From NCBI GenBank assembly GCA_937995555.1, contig CALKJX010000261.1:1-10390 (forward strand): DNA of 10,390 nucleotides, written 5' to 3'. Both the position numbers and the translations under genes were made by a program. Source of the DNA: an uncultured Elioraea sp. Lineage in GTDB: Bacteria; Pseudomonadota; Alphaproteobacteria; Acetobacterales; Acetobacteraceae. The notes below the pieces were generated by a model. That model worked only from the letters and a program-made list of their open reading frames with translations, did not search any database and was not told the DNA's origin. Shown piece by piece: positions 1-7,208 of this stretch (position 1 is its first letter; each line of letters begins with the position of its first letter).

Positions 1-1050
1 GTGCTGCCGCGCGTCACCGCGGCGCTGGCCGAGTGGGACGGGCGGGGCCTGCCCGGCGCGGAGGCGTTCGCCGCCCTCGCCGAGGACATGCGCGAGGCGC
101 GCGCGGCCGGCACGCTCGCCCAGGCGGCCACACGGCTGAACTACGACGTCAACGGCTTCCGCACCCTGATGTTCGCGACCGCGCGACGGCTGCCCGGCCC
201 GGGCGAGGACGCGCAGGCCGCGCTGCTCGCCGCCGACCCGGCCTGGGGCGAGCGCGCGACCTGGGCGGCCATTCGCCGCGCCGGCGGGCCGGTGACCGAC
301 TTCTACCTGCTGGCGGCGGTGGATCTGAAACGCGACGAGGGCGGGCGGATCGTCGCTGCGCCGGCCGAGCAGGCGATCTTCCGCGACGTGCTCGCGCGCA
401 CGCTCGGCATCAGCCTGCTGGTCACGCTGCTCTGCCTGCTCGCGGGCTATCCGGTGGCGGCGCTGCTGGCCAGCCTGCCCGCGCGCAGGGCGGCGGTGCT
501 GCTCGCCTTCGTGCTGCTGCCGTTCTGGACCTCGCTGCTCGTGCGCACGGCCGCCTGGGTGGTGCTGCTGCAGCGCGAGGGCGTGGTGAACAGCGCGCTC
601 CTCGGCCTCGGGCTGATCGAGGCGCCGGTGCAGATGATCTTCACGCGCTTCGCCGTCGTGCTGGCGATGGCGCATATCCTGCTGCCGTTCATGATCCTGC
701 CGCTCTATGCGGTGCTGCGCGCGATGCCGCCGGGGCTCGGCCGCGCGGCGGCCTCGCTCGGCGCGCCGCCGTGGCGGGTGTTCCTGCGTGTCACCTGGCC
801 GCTCAGCCTGCCGGGCGTCGCGGCGGGGTCGCTGATGGTGTTCATCCAGGCGCTCGGCTACTACATCACGCCCGCGCTGCTCGGCGGTGCGTCGGACCAG
901 ATGATCTCCTGGTTCATCGCCTTCTATGCCTCGCGCACGGTGAACTGGGGGATGGCGGCGGCCCTCTCGGCGCTGCTGCTGGTCGCCACGGCGGCGCTGT
1001 TCGCGGTCTATGCCCGGCTCGCGGGCGAGGCGCGGGTGCGCGTGGCATGA
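1..1050 (+). CDS. ABC transporter permease, spermidine/putrescine (PotB-like) type, 5' partial
   Basis: Inner-membrane permease subunit of a binding-protein-dependent importer, of the type that takes up polyamines or similar small cationic solutes. The 349 visible residues begin in a soluble segment (about 1-130). Five hydrophobic segments follow, at about 136-160, 164-190, 213-240, 271-294 and 316-338. The EAA loop that docks on the ATPase is at about 247-272 (GRAAASLGAPPWRVFLRV followed by WPLSLPG). Family members normally start with a transmembrane helix before a long periplasmic loop. That helix is absent here, so the gene very probably begins upstream and the GTG at base 1 is an internal codon. 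The stop overlaps the next start as ATGA, indicating translational coupling. The ATPase and binding protein are not in the window. The permease call is firm; the substrate is inferred from family resemblance. Confidence 0.88.
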   Translation: MLPRVTAALAEWDGRGLPGAEAFAALAEDMREARAAGTLAQAATRLNYDVNGFRTLMFATARRLPGPGEDAQAALLAADPAWGERATWAAIRRAGGPVTDFYLLAAVDLKRDEGGRIVAAPAEQAIFRDVLARTLGISLLVTLLCLLAGYPVAALLASLPARRAAVLLAFVLLPFWTSLLVRTAAWVVLLQREGVVNSALLGLGLIEAPVQMIFTRFAVVLAMAHILLPFMILPLYAVLRAMPPGLGRAAASLGAPPWRVFLRVTWPLSLPGVAAGSLMVFIQALGYYITPALLGGASDQMISWFIAFYASRTVNWGMAAALSALLLVATAALFAVYARLAGEARVRVA

Positions 1051-1871
1051 GTGCGCGCACGCCTGCCGGACGGGCCGGACGGGTCGCGCTCTGGGCGGTG
1101 ACGCTGCTGGTGCTGCTGTTCCTGGTCGCACCGATCGCGGCGATCGTGCCGCTCTCGTTCTCCGCCGGATCGTTCCTGCACTACCCGCTGCCCGGGCTGT
1201 CGCTGCGCTGGTACCGCGAGTTCTTCGAGAGCGCCTTCTGGTTCGATTCGGTGATCAACAGCCTGATCATCGGCGCGGGTGCGACCGCGCTCGCGACCAC
1301 CCTCGGCACGCTCGCCGCGCTCGGCCTGTGGCTCGCGCGCCTGCCGGGACGGCGCCTGATCCTCGCGGTGCTGCTCGCGCCGATGGTCGTGCCCTCGGTC
1401 GTGGTCGCGGTCGGGCTGCTGTTCGCCTATGCGCCGGTCGGGCTCGCCAACACCTATGCGGGCATGATCCTCGCCCACACGGCGCTCGCCTCGCCCTTCG
1501 TCGTGGTGACGGTCTCGGCCACGCTCGCCGGCTTCGACCGCACCCTGCTGCGCGCCGCGGCCGCCTCGGGCGCCGGCCCGGCGCGCGCGTTCCGCCGCGT
1601 CGTGCTGCCGCTGATCGCGCCAGGGGTGACAGCGGGGGCGCTGTTCGCCTTCGCGATTTCGCTCGACGAGGTCGTGGTGGCGCTGCTCCTCGCCGGACCC
1701 GGCCAGCGCACCCTGCCGCGGCAGATGTTCGCCGGCCTGAACGAGCATCTGAGCCTCGCGATCGCCGCCGCCGCGACCATGCTGATCGCCCTCTCGATCG
1801 TGCTGATGGCGACCGTCTGGTGGCTGCGCAGCCGCTCGGATCGGCTGGTCGGCGGCGCCGATCGCGTATAG
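1047..1871 (+). CDS. ABC transporter permease, spermidine/putrescine (PotC-like) type
   Basis: Second inner-membrane permease of the same importer, 274 residues, close to the usual PotC length. Hydrophobic segments lie at about 13-36 (N-terminal signal anchor), 68-96, 103-129, 137-162, 190-217 and 236-260. The EAA loop is at about 169-194 (RAAAASGAGPARAFRRVVLP). It is followed by SLDEVVVALLLAGP at 205-218, which matches the SLDDF-type stretch conserved in PotC proteins. The ATG at 1047 overlaps the preceding stop by four bases, so the two permeases are co-translated and presumably form the heterodimeric channel. There is no strong Shine-Dalgarno sequence; re-initiation is likely. It ends in TAG only eight bases before the lipid-transport permease ATG. 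Substrate assignment is inference. Confidence 0.9.
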   Translation: MSARTPAGRAGRVALWAVTLLVLLFLVAPIAAIVPLSFSAGSFLHYPLPGLSLRWYREFFESAFWFDSVINSLIIGAGATALATTLGTLAALGLWLARLPGRRLILAVLLAPMVVPSVVVAVGLLFAYAPVGLANTYAGMILAHTALASPFVVVTVSATLAGFDRTLLRAAAASGAGPARAFRRVVLPLIAPGVTAGALFAFAISLDEVVVALLLAGPGQRTLPRQMFAGLNEHLSLAIAAAATMLIALSIVLMATVWWLRSRSDRLVGGADRV

Positions 1872-1879
1872 TGCCGCCC

Positions 1880-2989
1880 ATGGAATCGGGCCCGGACGTG
1901 CCGGCGACGCTGACCCGACGCGACGGCGCGCTCGCGCTGTCCGGCCGGCTCGACGCGCACGCCGTTGCCGCGCTCTGGCGCGAGGCGCTGGCAGCGGTGA
2001 CGCCGGGAACGACGCTGTCGATCGATCTCGCCGGATGCTCCTATTGCGACGTCTCGGGGTCGGCATTGCTGCTGGCGCTCGAGGACAAGGCGGGATCGCG
2101 CGCCACCCTGACCGGAGCCTCGCCGCAGGTGGCGCGCGTGATCGATCGGGCGCACGAGGCCTACCGCACGATCCCGCCCCCGGCGCCGCCAACCGCGCCG
2201 AGCCTGCCGGTGGCGGTGGGCGAGGCGGTGGTCGGCAAGATCGAGGATCTCGGCGAGCGCATCGCCCTCCTCGGCCGCACCGCCACCTCCGCGGTGCTCA
2301 CGGCGCTCAATCCGCGCTCTCTGCGCTGGCCCGACACCTGGCACCAGGCCGAGGAGGTGGGCAGCCGGGCGCTCCCGCTGATCTGCATGATCGGCTTCCT
2401 GTTCGGGCTGATCCTAGCCTTCCAGTCGGCTGTGCCGCTCCGTCAGTTCGGCGCCGACATCTTCGTCGCCAACCTGGTCGCGGTCTCGGTGTTCCGCGAG
2501 CTCGGGCCGCTGCTCTCGGCGGTGATCCTGGCCGCCCGCTCGGGCAGCGCCTTCGCCGCCGAGATCGGCACGATGAAGGTGAACGAGGAGATCGACGCGC
2601 TCAACACGATGGGCCTCGATCCGTTCCGCTTCCTCGTGATGCCGCGGCTGATCGCCGCGGTCGCGATGATGCCGGTGCTGATCATCGCGATGAACCTCTC
2701 GGCAGCCGCCGGGATGGCGACCGTGATGACGTCGCTAGGCTTCCCGTGGGCGGCGATTTCCGCCCAGGTGGTCAACTGGACCGGCCCCTCGGACGTGCTC
2801 GGGGGGCTCGCCAAGGGTCTCGTGTTCGGCGCCGTCGTCGCCGGCATCGGCTGCTCGCGTGGGATGAGCACCGGCGTCGGCCCGCGCGCGGTCGGGCAGT
2901 CGGCGACCGCGGCGGTGGTCGGCGGGATCGTCGCGATCATCGTCCTCGACGGCATCTTCGCCGTCCTGTTCTACCTGATGGGATGGTGA
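1880..2989 (+). CDS. mlaE: MlaE-family lipid ABC transporter permease with N-terminal STAS domain
   Basis: Permease core of an Mce/Mla-type phospholipid transporter in the inner membrane, 369 residues. Residues about 8-90 look like a STAS domain (IDLAGCSYCDVSGSALLLAL around 48-67, with D57 and S59 where STAS proteins carry the regulatory site). That is the role of the separate MlaB protein in Escherichia coli, so this looks like a natural MlaB-MlaE fusion. The MlaE domain follows from about 120, with membrane segments near 165-183, 196-218, 255-285, 311-325 and 344-366. The family signature is at 206-241 (RELGPLLSAVILAARSGSAF, then AAEIGTMKVNEEIDAL). An in-frame GTG at 1871, overlapping the previous stop, is an alternative start. 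No clear ribosome-binding site is seen for either, so coupling to the upstream gene is likely. It overlaps the ATPase gene downstream. Confidence 0.93.
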   Translation: MESGPDVPATLTRRDGALALSGRLDAHAVAALWREALAAVTPGTTLSIDLAGCSYCDVSGSALLLALEDKAGSRATLTGASPQVARVIDRAHEAYRTIPPPAPPTAPSLPVAVGEAVVGKIEDLGERIALLGRTATSAVLTALNPRSLRWPDTWHQAEEVGSRALPLICMIGFLFGLILAFQSAVPLRQFGADIFVANLVAVSVFRELGPLLSAVILAARSGSAFAAEIGTMKVNEEIDALNTMGLDPFRFLVMPRLIAAVAMMPVLIIAMNLSAAAGMATVMTSLGFPWAAISAQVVNWTGPSDVLGGLAKGLVFGAVVAGIGCSRGMSTGVGPRAVGQSATAAVVGGIVAIIVLDGIFAVLFYLMGW

Positions 2990-3777
2990 CCGCGCCCGCG
3001 CCAGCCCCCCGGCCCGATGCGAACGGGATCGCCGCGTCGCTGCGGGGCGTCGGCATGCGCTTCGGCGCCAACACCGTGTTCCAGGACGTGAGCTTCGATG
3101 TCCGGCGCGGCGAGGTCTTCGTGATCCTCGGCGGCTCCGGCTGCGGCAAATCGACGCTGCTGAAGCTGATGATCGGACTGCGCCCGCCGAGCGAAGGCAC
3201 AATCACGATCCTGGGAGAGGACATCGTTGCGGTACGCGGCGAGGCACGGCGGCGGCTCAAGCAGCGCTTCGGCGTGATGTTCCAGTCCGGCGCGCTGTTC
3301 GGCTCGATGACCGTGCTGGAGAACGTCGCCTTGCCGTTGGCGAGCTTCACGGCCCTGCCGCGCGAGGCGATCGAGCGGATCGCGCGCACCAAGCTCGGCC
3401 TCGTCGGCCTAGCCGACGCAGTCCTCAGAATGCCCTCGCAGCTCTCGGGCGGGATGATCAAGCGGGCGGCGATCGCGCGCGCGATCGCGCTCGACCCCCC
3501 GCTCGTCTTCCTCGACGAGCCCTCGGCCGGGCTCGATCCGATCACGTCGGCGGGCCTAGACAGCCTGATCGTCTCGCTCGCGCGCGATCTCGGCATCACC
3601 TTCGTGGTGGTCACCCACGAGCTTGCGTCGATCCTGACGATTGCGGATCGCGTCATCATGCTGGACAAGCAGGCGAAGGGCGTGATCGCCGAGGGCGATC
3701 CGCGCCGGCTCAAGGAGGAGAGCACGCACCCGATCGTGCGCGCGTTCTTCCACCGGACCGAGACCGGGGTCGGATAG
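2983..3777 (+). CDS. mlaF: MlaF-type ABC transporter ATP-binding protein
   Basis: Cytoplasmic ATPase that powers the Mla/Mce transporter with the MlaE-type permease; 264 residues, the usual family length. All ABC motifs are present: Walker A GGSGCGKST at 50-58, Q-loop Q101 in MFQSGALFGSMTV, signature LSGGM at 154-158, Walker B LVFLDEP at 174-180, D-loop SAGLD at 181-185 and switch H212 (VVVTHE). The MFQSGALF stretch and LSGGMIKRAAIARA are characteristic of the Mla/Mkl subgroup rather than of amino-acid or polyamine importers. The ATG at 2983 overlaps the permease stop by seven bases. GTG at 2986 is an equally possible start, giving a GTGA overlap. The N-terminal 15 residues are Ala/Pro-rich and unconserved in appearance. 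The protein appears intact and functional. Confidence 0.95.
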   Translation: MVTAPAPAPRPDANGIAASLRGVGMRFGANTVFQDVSFDVRRGEVFVILGGSGCGKSTLLKLMIGLRPPSEGTITILGEDIVAVRGEARRRLKQRFGVMFQSGALFGSMTVLENVALPLASFTALPREAIERIARTKLGLVGLADAVLRMPSQLSGGMIKRAAIARAIALDPPLVFLDEPSAGLDPITSAGLDSLIVSLARDLGITFVVVTHELASILTIADRVIMLDKQAKGVIAEGDPRRLKEESTHPIVRAFFHRTETGVG

Positions 3778-3788
3778 GGCGGAGCAGG

Positions 3789-4841
3789 ATGGAGCAGAAG
3801 GCGCTGTTCTTCCGGGTGGGCGTCGCGATCCTGGGCGGGTTCGCGGGGCTCCTCGCGCTGCTCGTCTGGATCGGTTCGGATACGTTCCGGCGCGGTGGCA
3901 TCCTGATGGAGACTTATTTCGGCGAGACCGTGCAGGGGCTGGAAGTCGGCGCGCAGGTGAAGTTCCGCGGCGTCACCGTGGGCAGCGTGCGGCAGATCTC
4001 GGTCGCCGCCGCCGAGTATCCGCAATCGGTCAGCGAGACGCTGGCGACCGACCCCTCGCTCCGTCTCGTCGTCGTGCGCTTCGAGCTGTTGCGCGAGCGC
4101 GTCGCCGAGACCGATGCGCGCGGCTTCCGACAGATGGTGGATGCGGGGCTCAGGGTGCGCATGGCGAGCCAGGGCATCACCGGGATCGTCTATCTGGAGG
4201 CCGACTTCGTCGATGCCGCGCGCTTTCCCGTGTTCGTACCGCCATGGGAACCACGCACGCCCTACATCCCGTCCGTGCCCTCGACGCTGACGCAGATCCA
4301 GACCGCGGCGGAACGGCTGATCGCGCGACTGGATGAGGTCGATTTCGGCGGACTAATCCTGCGCCTGGATGCGCTCGTGCAGACGCTGACGGAAACCGTC
4401 GCCGCCGGCGAGGGGTACCGGCTGCTCGTCGAGGCGGCGGATGCCGTCTCGGCGCTGCGCGCGACCACCGAACGGGTCGCCCCGGCGATCGAGACCACCA
4501 TGCGCGAGGCGAGTGCGGCGACGACGGCGCTGCGTTCGCTGATGGAGGGGCGTGAGATGCGTGCGATCATGTCGAACACGGCGACGGCCACGGCGGAGCT
4601 TCGCGCGGCGCTGGCACGGCTGCCGGCCATGACCGCCTCGATCGATCAGGCGGTGCGGCGGATCGACACGCTGATCGCCGACACCGACCGCGACTTCGGT
4701 CCGACGCTGCGCGACCTGCGCGTCACGGCCGACAATCTGCGCGAGATCACCGAACAGATGCGCCGCTACCCGAGCCAGTTCCTGTTCGGCCAGCCGCCAC
4801 CGGGAGCCCCGGCGCCGGCACCCGCAGGAGCCGGTCGATGA
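3789..4841 (+). CDS. mlaD: MlaD/MCE-domain lipid transport protein
   Basis: Periplasmic MCE-domain protein anchored in the inner membrane, expected to form the ring through which lipid moves between the permease and the outer envelope; 350 residues. There is one N-terminal anchor at about 8-28. The MCE domain spans about 38-145, with the hallmark GLEVGAQVKFRGVTVGSVRQ at 50-69 and VRMASQGITGIVYLEADF at 123-140. Residues about 165-325 are Ala/Arg/Glu/Thr-rich and predicted helical. The tail (YPSQFLFGQPPPG, then an Ala/Pro run) has the usual ending of this group. It is longer than Escherichia coli MlaD (about 183 residues) and resembles single-MCE proteins with long helical tails. GGAG at 3781-3784 is a good ribosome-binding site for this ATG. 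The stop overlaps the lipoprotein start (ATGA). Confidence 0.93.
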   Translation: MEQKALFFRVGVAILGGFAGLLALLVWIGSDTFRRGGILMETYFGETVQGLEVGAQVKFRGVTVGSVRQISVAAAEYPQSVSETLATDPSLRLVVVRFELLRERVAETDARGFRQMVDAGLRVRMASQGITGIVYLEADFVDAARFPVFVPPWEPRTPYIPSVPSTLTQIQTAAERLIARLDEVDFGGLILRLDALVQTLTETVAAGEGYRLLVEAADAVSALRATTERVAPAIETTMREASAATTALRSLMEGREMRAIMSNTATATAELRAALARLPAMTASIDQAVRRIDTLIADTDRDFGPTLRDLRVTADNLREITEQMRRYPSQFLFGQPPPGAPAPAPAGAGR

Positions 4842-5443
4842 GGCGGCGTGCGCTGCTCGCGGCGATGCTGCTCGCCGCCTGTGCGAACCCGCTGTCGCGG
4901 CCCTATCCGGAGAAGCGGCTCTACGTTCTGGAGTCACGCCGGGCAGGCGCGCTGCCCGCGCCGGCGCGCGGCCGCACGCTGGTGGTGCGTGGTGTGACGG
5001 CCGCACCCGGCATGGAGGGGCGCGGGCTGGTCACGCGCCTGCCTGGCAATGTCCAGCAGAGCGACTTCTGGAACGAATTCTTCGTCGTCCCTGCGGCGAT
5101 GGTGCATGACGCGTTGCGGCATTGGCTCTCGGACTCGGGGCTGTTCGCGGCCGTGCTCGATCAGGGCAGCACGGGCCGGGCCGATCTCGCGCTCGAGACC
5201 ATGCTGGTTGCGGCGCTCGCCGACGGGAGCGACCCGGCCGCACCAGTCGCGCGGGTGCACCTGCAGACGCTGCTGCTGGGGCTCGACCGCACGCCGCCGC
5301 GCATCATCGCCCGGGGCGACTACGACCGGCGCGTCACGCTGCCCTCGCTCGCGCCCGAGGTGGTCGTACCCGGGTTGTCACAGGCCCTCGGGCTAGCGCT
5401 GGCCGACCTCGAAGCGGATCTCCGACGCCTCGCCTCGACCTGA
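4838..5443 (+). CDS. ABC-type transport auxiliary lipoprotein (PqiC/LAM-like)
   Basis: Predicted envelope lipoprotein of 201 residues closing the Mla/Mce cluster. A short signal peptide (residues 1-14, RRR then a hydrophobic core) ends in a lipobox, MLLAAC, with C15 as the lipidated residue. The body contains KRLYVLE at 26-32, LVVRGVTAAPGMEGRGLVTR at 48-67 and QSDFWNEFFVVPAAMVHDAL at 74-93. This is the pattern of the auxiliary lipoprotein family that accompanies MCE transporters (PqiC-like): a strand, a 'released-from' R/Y motif, then a helix that begins with the partner-binding W. It probably links the MCE ring to the outer membrane. An AGGAG at 4826-4830 lies seven bases before the ATG, which itself overlaps the mlaD stop. 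Assignment by family resemblance and position; no MlaC or MlaA gene is seen nearby. Confidence 0.85.
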   Translation: MRRRALLAAMLLAACANPLSRPYPEKRLYVLESRRAGALPAPARGRTLVVRGVTAAPGMEGRGLVTRLPGNVQQSDFWNEFFVVPAAMVHDALRHWLSDSGLFAAVLDQGSTGRADLALETMLVAALADGSDPAAPVARVHLQTLLLGLDRTPPRIIARGDYDRRVTLPSLAPEVVVPGLSQALGLALADLEADLRRLAST

Positions 5444-5543
5444 TCCGGGCGAAGCGCGGCGAGGCGCGTCGACGGCCGCGCGGGATGGCGCGGCGCTTCT
5501 TTCCGGACCACCATCGGCAAGCGTCAGGGCAGGGAACGGTGGG
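5444..5543 (+). terminator. Possible structured terminator after the lipid-transport operon
   Basis: GAAGCGC at 5451-5457 pairs perfectly with GCGCTTC at 5493-5499, which is followed by TTT. The enclosed loop holds a second stem, GCGCG at 5464-5468 with CGCGC at 5477-5481. The T run is short and the outer loop is long, so this is only a candidate for the end of the six-gene transcript. The next gene on this strand starts about 100 bases after the lipoprotein stop. Confidence 0.3.
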
Positions 5544-5990
5544 ATGCGTGAGCCGGGCTGGTTGTTGCTCGGGTTCCTGGTCCGCGCGGTCACCGACTGG
5601 GCGGTGGTGATCGCGGCCCATGCGGCCCAAGTCGAGATCTTGGACGTATTCGACCGTCACGACGGTGGCGCGATGGCCGCGGCCTTCGCGATCGGCCCCA
5701 TGGTCGGGCTCGTCACGGGACTCGTCACCGGAGTGCAGATCGCGCTCCGGGGAAGCCGGCGCGCCCACGCCGAGGCGGAAGGTGCGCGGCCGCGACGCTG
5801 GCCCGCGGCGATCCGCTGCGTATTTGGCGGGGTGCTGGGTTCCTCGCCGGTTTCGTGGTTGCGGTGATGGCGATGCGCTCGGTCGTCCTCGCGCTGTACC
5901 TGCCGGAGAACGCGTCGGCCCCGCTGCACCTGGTGCCCGTCGCGATCGCGCTCGCGACCGCGATCTTCGGCGGCTGGCGCGGGCTGCGCT
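5544..5990 (+). pseudogene. Small multi-pass membrane protein, frameshifted
   Basis: A gene I do not recognise. It starts at ATG 5544, with AGGGA at 5531-5535 as a plausible ribosome-binding site. The first frame gives 107 residues and stops at 5865-5867. It has a hydrophobic segment at 7-27, a charged stretch (EILDVFDRHD at 31-40) and a second hydrophobic segment at 43-68. Near residue 99 (bases 5838-5841) the coding sense moves to another frame. Adding one base after CTGGG would give VLGFLAGFVVAVMAMRSVVL, a clean third membrane helix. A fourth follows (LHLVPVAIALATAIFGG), ending near 5985. The hydrophobicity continues exactly across the break, so one intact four-helix protein is the likely ancestor. 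The second frame runs on to a stop at 6068-6070, but that tail lies over the end of the opposing methyltransferase and looks non-coding. Decay, sequencing error and programmed shifting cannot be told apart here. Confidence 0.6.
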
Positions 5991-6011
5991 CCCGCGCCAC
6001 TCGCCCCGCTC

Positions 6012-7070
6012 CTTGCAGGCGACCGCAGCGCTCGCGGGGCTGCCGAGCGGGATCACTTCGACGCGCCTGAAGCCGGCCTCGCGGCACCAGGACGCGCATT
6101 CCGCGCCGGTGGAGCCGACGTCGTCGCCGAACTCGATCAGCATGTTGAGCGGCATCAGCAGTCTGAAGACGTTCCGGCGGCGCTCGTCATCGATGATGTT
6201 CTCGATCGCGACCGGTGCACCGCCCTCGGGCAGCGCACGACGCGCCTTGGCGATCAGCATCTTCCCAGGGGCGAGGTTCCAGTCGTGCAGGATCATGCCC
6301 ATGGTGACCACGTCGGCCTTGGGGAACTCGTCGGTGAGGAAGTCGACCAGCTCGGCCGTGACGCGATCCGCGAGCCCCCGGGCGGCGATGCGGCGCGCGG
6401 CGATGGGGCGCACAAACGGCTGGTCGCAGGAGTGCGCGGTGATGTGCGGGTGGTGCGCGGCGACGATCGAGGAGAGCAGGCCGGTGGCCCCGCCGGTATC
6501 CACCGGCGTCCGGTACCGCGCGAAGGCGAACCGCTCGGCGCGGCCATGGAGTTTCCGCGCGAGATGCCCTCCATCGCCTCCATGAACTGCTCGAGCCGCG
6601 CGGGATCGGCTTAGAGCGCGTCGAACATCGGCCGCCCCGAATGCTTGCTCTCGTTCCGGGCCCGGCCCGTCTTCGGCGCCCCGGTCAGATCGCCCCAGAA
6701 TCGACAGGGACGCGCATCCGCCATCTCCAGGATGCCGCCGAGATGGCCCGGGCTGTTGCGATCAAGGCAGAGCGCGGTCGCCTCGGTGTTGCGGCAGCGC
6801 CGACCAGCCCGCGCCCTCGCGCGCGAGCATGCCGAGCGACACCAGTGCATCGAGGAAGTCGCAGGTGGCGCGCGGGGCGAGGCCGAGCACCGCCTCAAGG
6901 TCGCGCCCGGTCCGCGGCCCCTGCGCGAGCACGGTGAACACCCCGGGTTCCACCGCGCTCAGCAGCGCCTTCGGGCCCGGGAACGCCAGGCCGAGTTCGA
7001 GGATCGGCGCGGGCGAGGGTGGCGCGGTCACGTGGGGCACTTGGGTGCGGACGGTCTGCTGGACGGTCAT
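6012..7070 (-). pseudogene. SAM-dependent O-methyltransferase-like gene, multiply disrupted
   Basis: Reads from ATG 7070-7068 down to about 6012; GCAGG seven bases upstream is a possible ribosome-binding site. The pieces line up with a two-domain O-methyltransferase (dimerisation domain plus Rossmann SAM domain) of about 340-350 residues. The first frame (7070 to about 6795) gives ILELGLAF, KALLSAVEPGVFTVLAQGP and FLDALVSLGML. After a frameshift near 6790-6800 the second frame gives NTEATALCLDRNSPGHLGGI and FWGDLTGAPKTG. An in-frame TAA at 6613-6611 sits where a Tyr would be expected, between FDAL and ADPARLEQFMEAMEGIS. A second frameshift near 6539 leads to ERFAFARYRTPVDTGGATG, then ADVVTMGMILHDWN and GFRRVEVIPL. 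The SAM loop is GGATG instead of GGGTG, and DLP has become DQP. The expected stop after ACK is gone. Three or four separate lesions make it non-functional. The methyl acceptor is unknown. Confidence 0.85.
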
Positions 7071-7208
7071 GGCGGCCTGCTTTGCGGATGGTGCGGAGCC
7101 TGCCGCGCGCCGCTTGCCGCAGCCATCGCCGAAGCTTTCCGGTTCTTTCCCGCGCTTGCCGGATCGGCTCCGCCGCGGGAGGCTCCGGCGCGACAGAGGA
7201 GGAACCGG
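7071..7208. promoter_or_regulatory. Divergent intergenic region between methyltransferase pseudogene and propeller gene
   Basis: A 138-base spacer that must hold the promoter of the propeller gene and the former promoter of the methyltransferase. No convincing -35/-10 pair is seen. It contains CGGAGCC at 7094-7100 and two direct copies of its reverse complement, GGCTCCG, at 7166-7172 and 7181-7187 (15 bases apart, start to start). These could be operator half-sites, but in DNA this GC-rich they may be chance. A strong purine-rich ribosome-binding site, AGAGGAGGA at 7195-7203, ends the region. Confidence 0.4.

Noticed and set aside
33..1046. Long frame continuing upstream of the PotC-like ATG
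   Set aside because: It is the shadow of the first permease; the hydrophobic start and the ATGA overlap at 1047 mark the true beginning.
1008..2192. A 394-residue antisense frame opposite the PotC-like and mlaE genes
   Set aside because: Arg/Gly/Ala-rich composition without domains; it lies over two clearly recognisable transporter genes and is a by-product of high GC third positions.
6285..6614. A + strand frame of 109 residues within the methyltransferase region
   Set aside because: It is the complement of recognisable methyltransferase sequence (HDWN region) and shows no protein-like features.
7094..7187. CGGAGCC/GGCTCCG repeats as a definite operator
   Set aside because: Only 7 bp long and made entirely of common GC-rich words; kept as a note in the intergenic entry, not as a site call.
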